Shown here: positions 57,675 through 64,000 of the stretch, one piece after another | How the letters are laid out: the number at the start of each line of letters is the position of its first letter | Position numbering within the stretch: position 1 is the stretch's first letter | DNA from: Salisapilia sapeloensis | Taxonomy: Eukaryota; Oomycota; Peronosporomycetes; Peronosporales; Salisapiliaceae | Direction of reading: 5' to 3' | Length of the DNA: 64,000 nt | Assembly (NCBI GenBank): GCA_023334545.1 | Contig: JAADVB010000063.1 | Location: 1-64,000, forward strand | Notes under the pieces: generated by a model | Database searches by the model: none | Told to the model about the DNA's origin: nothing | What the model saw: only the letters and a program-made list of their open reading frames with translations | Program-made: the position numbers and the translations under genes

Positions 57675-59080
57675 CTAGCTGAGGTAGACGCGTTGGACGG
57701 ATTCGATCGTAAAGAGTTTTTGGGTTGCAACGCATCGGACGAGTCGATCGTCATCATGCACCTCTTCCATCTGACTCACTGCTTCGTAGCTGTAGAGATG
57801 TCCGTTGGGTAGTGCCATAGGTGGATTGCTATCATCCATCACCTTGTTCGTGACAGGACACACGAGTCGAGAGCGTGGCTGGTATGTAAAAGGCAGATGA
57901 TGGCACAGTTTGCCACCAACTTGACTGCATGTTGGACAGTCTGGATATGCATCATCATGTCCATTCGAGTCGTTGGACTCTTGGGAAGCTTGATGCTCCT
58001 GTTGGTTCGAATCCTCCTGTGAGCTATCAGATCGACTGACGACACTTGTGTTTGTAGTTGGAGCTCGAAGACGAGCACAAGTGCGTGTGTTTAAGAGAGA
58101 GAGTCCAGCGTGTAAGAGTAAAACGAGAGAAGGAGGGTCATGTAGAGCATAGGCTTTTCGAAAGGTAGAACGAAAGGATTGAAGCAAGTCGACCCATCGG
58201 TCGTACTCGAATAGATGGACGCAGTCTTTATGTCCGCAATGAGGACGTGGATGGGCACAAGACAGCGCTTTGCCAAAAACTCGTCGGACGGAATCGATCG
58301 CACGTTCACGTGATTTGCCTTCTTCTTGTAGTTTGGCTGTATTCATGAGAGACGTCTGGGCGTACTTGAGTGCTTTCTGGTCCTCTCCTAGTCGTGCTAT
58401 TTCGACAAACTCTTGTAGTCGAAGTTGGAGCTCTAATGACGATTGGAGACGGCGCAATCGAGTACCGTTTTCAGTACACCAGCGTAGAGCTCGAGACACG
58501 TCATGTGACTGAAGCGAGCGTTCCACTTCGTACATTTCAGTGTACAAAGCTTGATCGACCAACGTTTCGATTCCTAGGATTATAAGCACATGAGAAGGTC
58601 GGAATTGGGCTACTAATATGCTCTGTGAGAAGGCAGACACGAACCATTATCCTTTTGGAGTATTTGAGATGTATCGATGGCGCCTTGAGAGACCAGGTAG
58701 TCCGCGACGAGCCGAGTTTCCATCGTGTCTTTTGCAGTCGAGGTCGCATCGTCCAGAGCTTGGGACGGGGCATCAGCTAGCTCATCCTGAAGATCATGAA
58801 GATGACGGAGACGAACGACAGAGCTTTGTAACATGTCTTCCTGCTGATCGTTTGACTCCTTTAGCATTGCTTTTAACGCCAGAATTTGCTGTCGAATCTC
58901 CTGCACTTCTTCCAGTACGACATCGACATTCATGTGCTGAGCTGGCTGCTGTTCTTGATGCAAGTTGTCAATACGTTGCAAGAGGGAAGATATCTCTTTT
59001 GTCACTTGCTTCTGTGAATACCGAAAGCTCTGGTTTGCACGTTCAAAAGGAGCACGTATAAACGGATGACTGATCTCCAT
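57675..59080 (-). CDS. MAEA: MAEA/GID9-type RING-related subunit of the CTLH/GID E3 ligase
   Basis: Exons 59080-58645 and 58573-57675 join in phase 1 (71-nt intron) to 444 aa. The N-terminus is a coiled-coil helix, then LisH (VADYLVSQGAIDTSQIL), CTLH (DVSRALRWCTENGTRL) and CRA helices, a Ser/Gln-rich insertion, and a C-terminal degenerate RING (SRLVCPVTNKVMDDSNPP ... HLYSYEAVSQM). This order is that of MAEA/Gid9, which with RMND5/Gid2 forms the E3 catalytic dimer of the GID complex that degrades gluconeogenic enzymes in yeast. It converges with the KICS2-like gene (60 bp). Confidence 0.9.
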
Positions 59081-59380
59081 TTTTATTAATGACAGCAGCG
59101 ATCGTTAGATTTGCTCGATACTTCTCTGCCACAATAGAAGCAGAGGTAGAAGGGACTTTAGACGAAGCAATTGAAACGAATATTGCGACGAGGCTCGAGT
59201 TAGAAGAAAACGAGAGGAAGAAAAGGAGGTAGGGAAGGCTAACGAGTCTGATGCTATGTCGCGTTATGCTTCTTCAAAGGTTAGATCCCAAAGTTATGTA
59301 ACTTTACATAAATCTAGGTAACTTTGAACGTTGAATTCGGACATGGCGCTTTTCAGAACAGTAGTCGCTAATGCCTTAGC

Positions 59381-61116
59381 CTACTTTGCCTTGCGACTCA
59401 ATTGCTTTCGCTTCATCTTCTTTTGATGCAAAGCATCTCGCTTGGCCTGTTCTTCGTACGAAAGCGATTCGTACTCTTTCTGTTTCTTCTCCTTGAGTTC
59501 CGCCAAACGCTTTTGTTCGGCTTCCTTGGCCTCCTCTTCCTTCGCAGCCTTTGCCTCCTTCTCTTGCTTCATCTTCGTTCGCCTCTTCTTCGCACTGAAC
59601 TTGGCCTATCGCGAGGTTTTAATACTATATATATAAGTCGGACAATAGTGTTTCGATCCTACATCACGAGAGAGCTTGACCGTCGATCCAAGGGCGTCTA
59701 CGAGGTGAATACCGAGTTCCACTGCTTTTGTTGGATCAAGCTGCTTGCCACCACTCGACATTTTGAAGCGTAGTCGCATAACATGTTCCTCCGTCGTCGG
59801 CATTCCACTAATTATACGCTACATTAGATGAAGTGATCGAGGTGGAAGTCAAGAGTATATACGTGATCTTGTGCTCATTCATGTCCGTGATCATGATATG
59901 CTCCAAGAATGGTTCCAACTCGGTCAAGTACTACCATGTGATACTTTTTAGCTTCGTATAAATACAAGGAGATGAGGCGTACATACCGATTGGAATTGTT
60001 TCGAAAGCAGCGTCTTTGGCAATTCGATGTGGTCTGCAGCGATGCAGAGGGAGGATGGGAGACCACTTGCTTCCAGACGTTTCGCTTGCGAAAGCTAGAT
60101 AACGTCAGTTGGATTAGTTGCGACATACTAGCGGGAGGATGCTTACCACTTGTGGGTAGCTTTTGGCAAAATCGTTGAATTCTCGCGTTTTACAGATACC
60201 AATGACCATCGGATCCATGTCACTTTCATTCATTCCAATGTCTAGCGACTATGTACGATCCTTTGGTTAGAGAAGGCATATATATGTCATGAAAAAGAGC
60301 GTACGAGGTAGTCGTTTCGAGAGATGACGATACTTGTAAGCACAGAGAAGAGGTCCATGCGTGCTGCCAGCTACATTTCGTACGTGAAAAGGTATTCATA
60401 ATCTTCGTAAGTATGTATCCATACATCCAAATCGAGGATGAATCGAGAGCAGAAGCGACGGCCGGTGCAGTAGTACTTGAAATTGCTATTGCTTTCTTCC
60501 AAAAGTCCTACACGAGGCGCTGCAGAGTATCCGGTGTAGGCAAACTGCTTGGCCAATTCCGGCTCACATTCGTCCACACTAGCGATACGATATGCATGCG
60601 TTTAGAGAGAAGTGATGAGATAGAGTGGACAGAATATACCATTTTTCAGCGATACTTTTGTTCCTGGACCTGCCCACAAAGTAATTGATGGTGAAGACAA
60701 CAGCGACAGCGGCACAGACGATCTCCAGTACCCATCCATCATCTATACGGCGTCGTGAGTACAGTCTTATGGAAGAAGTGTAGCATTTGGACGTACGACC
60801 AGGATATCCGAACGAAACAAGTCTGGTGGGATCCTGCGGAGTATACGGAGTAGGCTTTACTTCCTATAAAATTCAACATTTCATTAGAATTTATGGATGC
60901 TCCAACGAAAGATCATAATGCAAATGCAACTACCTCCGGCTCGAGGTCGCCAAACTCATCTGTCTCGTCAGCTATGATGTCACACATACAAGCAAATCAG
61001 TCACATTATATGATCGAAATGGAGGGGAAACAAGTAAGCAATCAAGTACCGATAGAAGACTTGGCAAAGAATGCCACAGCAGCGAATAAAGCGATCGGCC
61101 AGGTGATGACACGCAT
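59381..61116 (-). CDS. CCDC47: CCDC47 homologue (PAT complex ER membrane protein)
   Basis: Eleven exons (61116-61050, 60971-60934, 60863-60800, 60742-60640, 60578-60425, 60370-60305, 60248-60147, 60094-59987, 59930-59863, 59807-59663, 59605-59381) join with matching phases to 379 aa. A signal peptide (MRVITWPIALFAAVAFFA) and short acidic segment precede a membrane helix (EIVCAAVAVVFTINYFVG), the conserved globular region (NFKYYCTGRRFCSRF; GLPSSLCIAADHIELPK), and a highly charged C-terminal coiled coil (KKEKQKEYESLSYEEQ-type). CCDC47 works with Asterix (WDR83OS) as the PAT complex beside the ER translocon, chaperoning membrane proteins. The acidic luminal part is much shorter than in animals. 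Confidence 0.9.
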
Positions 61117-61324
61117 CGTCTTGACCTCGTGTATTAGTTGTGTGGAATGTGCCGATTGTGTACCACCTGTACACTACCGACGCCCTCAGCTCCTTCCGAC
61201 CTGCTTCCTCGATCCATACCAAGTCTACACAAGTACTGTAATACTTCTACATTGCATCACGACCAAATGCCAACTATAGTCTAGTAGTACTGCCCAAGAC
61301 GCTAGATTTGTTTCATTTTCATTA

Positions 61325-63144
61325 CTAGTTCGCTTGAGGTCTCGACAGTAGCTCCTTGGTAACAAGAGGTTCGTATAGCTTTTGGAGGTGATCAGCTAGT
61401 CGCCTGACCTCTTTCACTAGTTGTGGATCAAGGGACTGTACTGCTTCAGCATGCGAATCATCATCTAGCGTCCGTTCGATCAACATGCTGACGTCCATGT
61501 CTCGAGCGTAGAAGATGTTGAGGCAGTTCACATCTTCTGCCACGTGACTTGCCACTTGCTGTGTATTCGAATCACCTTGTCCCTGCATTTGTTCCAACTC
61601 CTCTTGAGTGCGTTGCACTCGATCCGTTAAGAACGACACGCATGCGATTTGACTGTCAAAGTATCGCCGAACGCCTTCCATTTCCTGCCGCAAACTCTTC
61701 GTCTGCTTCTCTCGTAACGCATCCACGTCTCCTTTCGCCTTGGCTGTCTGTCGTAACGTCTGTTCCAACGACACAACTTGTTCCGTCCACACCTTTCGCT
61801 GACGCTGACGTTGTTCTTGTTGGAAAGTATCCTTATGACGTTCCATGAAGAGTGCGTTCTCTTCATCAAACGCTGCTGTCGTTTCTGAAATCTGTTTCTC
61901 TACCTCTGACTGACGAGCCGACGTCTGTTCAATCTTGAGCTTCACTTGTTCCAACTGCTTTTCCAAGTCCTCTTGACGCTGTTCCAAGACCGATTGACTC
62001 GCCTGAAGCTCTTGACGCTCTTGACGCAATACCTCGAGCGCCTGACCCCGTCGACTGTAGATCTCATCGACCTGCTTTTGTAGATCACTGTTTGTATCTA
62101 TCTTTTCTTCATCACCGGAAAAACGGAACGTCTTACTTTCTTTCTTATCGTCGTTGGTACGTTCGACCAACGTATCTACCTTTTCGAGCCGAGTCGCATA
62201 CAACTCCAAAGCGTCACTACGTATGTCTCTACGCTCAAATGACTGGCGAATACCCTGCCCGACCACTGCTCCATCCATGCTAGCAGCATTTGCTAGTTCC
62301 GCATCTAGTTCCAAGACTTTCTTCGATAAAGACATCTCGTCACTTGTGTGGTCTATACCGGATAGAGAGACTCGTGCTTGGATGACAAGCTGCGCGAGGT
62401 ACTGTGCCATCTCGTCCACATCGGATGACAAGTCGACTTGCTTCTTACTAGATGTTGCCTTGATGATATTGGCAATGGATGACTCGAAGATAGTAGCTAG
62501 TCTTTGATGCTGAGAAGATGCAGATGTCGATTTAGCTGTTGCGAGGATATGGGCTAGTAGCGACTGCAGAGTGTGAGCAGTGGTGGACGAGTACTTGTTC
62601 GAACGAAGGAGATTGGAAAATAACATCTGAAGGGCATCGCTTTGGAAGAGAGAGAGGATCGTCTCACTTCCTGCGTACATTTGACTCCAGTTCATCAATC
62701 CGTCCAGTGCCACTTCCACGTCTGGATGGGAGGCAGCTGTCTCTAAACGGCGTGGAAGAGGGACTTCCGGCGCTTTCGAGTTATTGTCAGGAGATGCTGA
62801 AGCGGTCGAAGTTGGAGGTGGAGAGTACGAGGAAGCACTGACAGCATCCGGAATATCCGATTCACTCTGTGGCTGTTGCACGTTCCATTAGGGATATAGA
62901 GATATAAAGTGAATAATAGATCTACTTCGGCGTCCAGAGGTTTCGATTCAGGCTCGACATGTGGGCTGCTGGTGTCGTTTAAATCAGTCTGATTAGTTGT
63001 TGAGGGCTCCGTGGACCCGTTGGCAGCTTTCTTCTTCGACTTGCGCTTTTTCTTCTTCCCGTTGGAGGTGGAAGTGCTTGGTACTTGTCCAGATTTTTTA
63101 CTCATCGCATTATTCGCAGAGTTCGGTCGAGATTGCCTCAACAT
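61325..63144 (-). CDS. Coiled-coil protein, function unknown
   Basis: Exons 63144-62926 and 62872-61325 give 588 aa; the intron (53 nt) join is the best of several. The N-terminus is basic (GKKKKRKSKKK), then a helical domain (residues ~100-270) and a long coiled coil (RRGQALEVLRQERQELQASQ; LEEQMQGQ-like stretches). The C-terminal end is helical. No enzymatic motif. No family recognised; cytoskeletal or trafficking scaffold is the usual expectation but not shown. An alternative start is MSKKSGQVPS within exon 1. Confidence 0.72.
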
Positions 63145-64000
63145 ATTAAACCTACGAAAGCATTAATAACTTTAAATTTACATAATAGCATTCGTCAAGC
63201 ACATACGGATTGCTCGTACGCACACCGTTTGAATACATGCTTTATCCTTTCGCTAAAGATTTTTCTGTTTGAATGTCAATTGATGTTTTTAATCCGAATA
63301 CTACGAGAAACACCTTTGGAAGTAGGATATATTAATACAACCTATAGACATTATGCATAGAAAATGAATTATTTAGGATAAGTTTTGCAATATTTGAAAA
63401 CCATGCTATAGTAAAGGCTAGCTTGGTGACTCTATACTACATTACCAGTAACTTAAACAGCTATTCATCAAGACAATCTCCGCAACGATAGGACTGCAGC
63501 AAAATGTACTTTCATCGCAATGTATTTGAATGTTGATCGTGTCAAGACTCGAAACTAAACGTAACAGGGGACTCCATTTTCGTTTTTCTCCGTAATATAG
63601 AAAATTGCTCGAGGTGGACAAGGTCATATTTGGTGTTTAGGAACTCAGACAATGTTTATTGATATCCACGTCACATTTAGAATGCCAATTCGTTTTCATT
63701 GGAATCTACCTGTTCAATTGATTGCTGACTTTAAGAGCGTAAGCTATACTTAGTGGTATCCATTGTTTGTATCAGAAGGCGTGCAGATGTCCGATGGAAG
63801 CGCACGAACCAGTAGCAAAAAGAGATACAGGTTTTACATCGCCGCCCATAAGCCATCTTCCAGTTGCTGGTGGTAGACGTATTCAATTGAATTATCCGTA
63901 AATGTGCTTCGTACTCCCAAATCGAAATGCCGTTTTAAAACAAGAGTCCAGTTGAATTGAAATGCATGATTCTACTACACAGCTCAAAAGTGCAACAGGT
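63145..64000. other. Right edge, no gene seen
   Basis: About 856 bp, AT-rich, stop-rich on both strands, with 61-91-residue frames lacking coding composition. Any gene here would extend beyond the window. Confidence 0.4.

Noticed and set aside
58003-58014. GGTTCGAATCC, resembling the T-loop of a tRNA
   Set aside because: It lies inside the MAEA coding sequence (Gln/Ser-rich insert) and no matching acceptor or anticodon stem surrounds it.
1-64000. CRISPR array, IS element, prophage or retrotransposon
   Set aside because: No regular spaced repeats, terminal repeats, integrase, reverse transcriptase or transposase motif was found by reading.

Overview
The window reads as a gene-dense stretch of an oomycete nuclear genome, most likely Peronosporales (Phytophthora or a downy mildew). 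The genes carry many short GT-AG introns, mostly 36-70 nt, on both strands, with spacers often below 200 bp. There are three bZIP proteins of the unusual oomycete type, oomycete-style initiator motifs (TCATTC) just upstream of two starts, a zoospore-type ciliary candidate, and a WRKY19-like Cys/His repeat protein. I see no prokaryotic operon, rRNA, tRNA, CRISPR array or intact transposon. The genus cannot be fixed from the sequence alone.

Layout. 0-18.4 kb: a THEM6-like thioesterase divergent from a 2175-aa SEN1/senataxin helicase, then a CCDC90/MCUR1 mitochondrial protein, the NDUFA9 subunit of complex I, an AI-2E-family permease, a DnaJ membrane protein, an MPPE1/Cdc1 metallophosphoesterase, a four-exon CENP-S (MHF1) gene, a FYVE protein and a possible ciliary protein. 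18.4-20.5 kb: sparse, with two low-confidence minus-strand genes. 20.5-28.4 kb: a PMCA-type calcium pump with a C-terminal calmodulin-binding-like tail, an FAD fumarate reductase and a coiled-coil protein. 28.4-31 kb: sparse, with small weakly supported minus-strand genes. 31-42.6 kb: three bZIP proteins (two of them divergent neighbours), a twin CX9C protein, delta-COP, an unresolved gene and an alpha-solenoid protein. 42.6-64 kb: an M14 carboxypeptidase on a membrane stalk, a Pin1 prolyl isomerase, NOC4, the WRKY19-like protein, an HSD10-like dehydrogenase, an ankyrin protein, a KICS2 (C12orf66) homologue, MAEA/GID9, CCDC47 and a coiled-coil protein.

Exon structures were worked out by hand from GT-AG borders, reading phase and family alignment. 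Each gene given as fully joined has an exon sum divisible by three. Most genes are conserved housekeeping functions (RNA helicase, ribosome biogenesis, mitochondria, ER and Golgi, TORC1 and GID regulation, centromere and DNA repair) and are not functionally linked to each other. The more distinctive content is the bZIP trio with a substituted DNA-contact asparagine, the animal-like tail on the calcium pump, the KICSTOR-type gene, the bacterial-type permease, and a set of very short introns.
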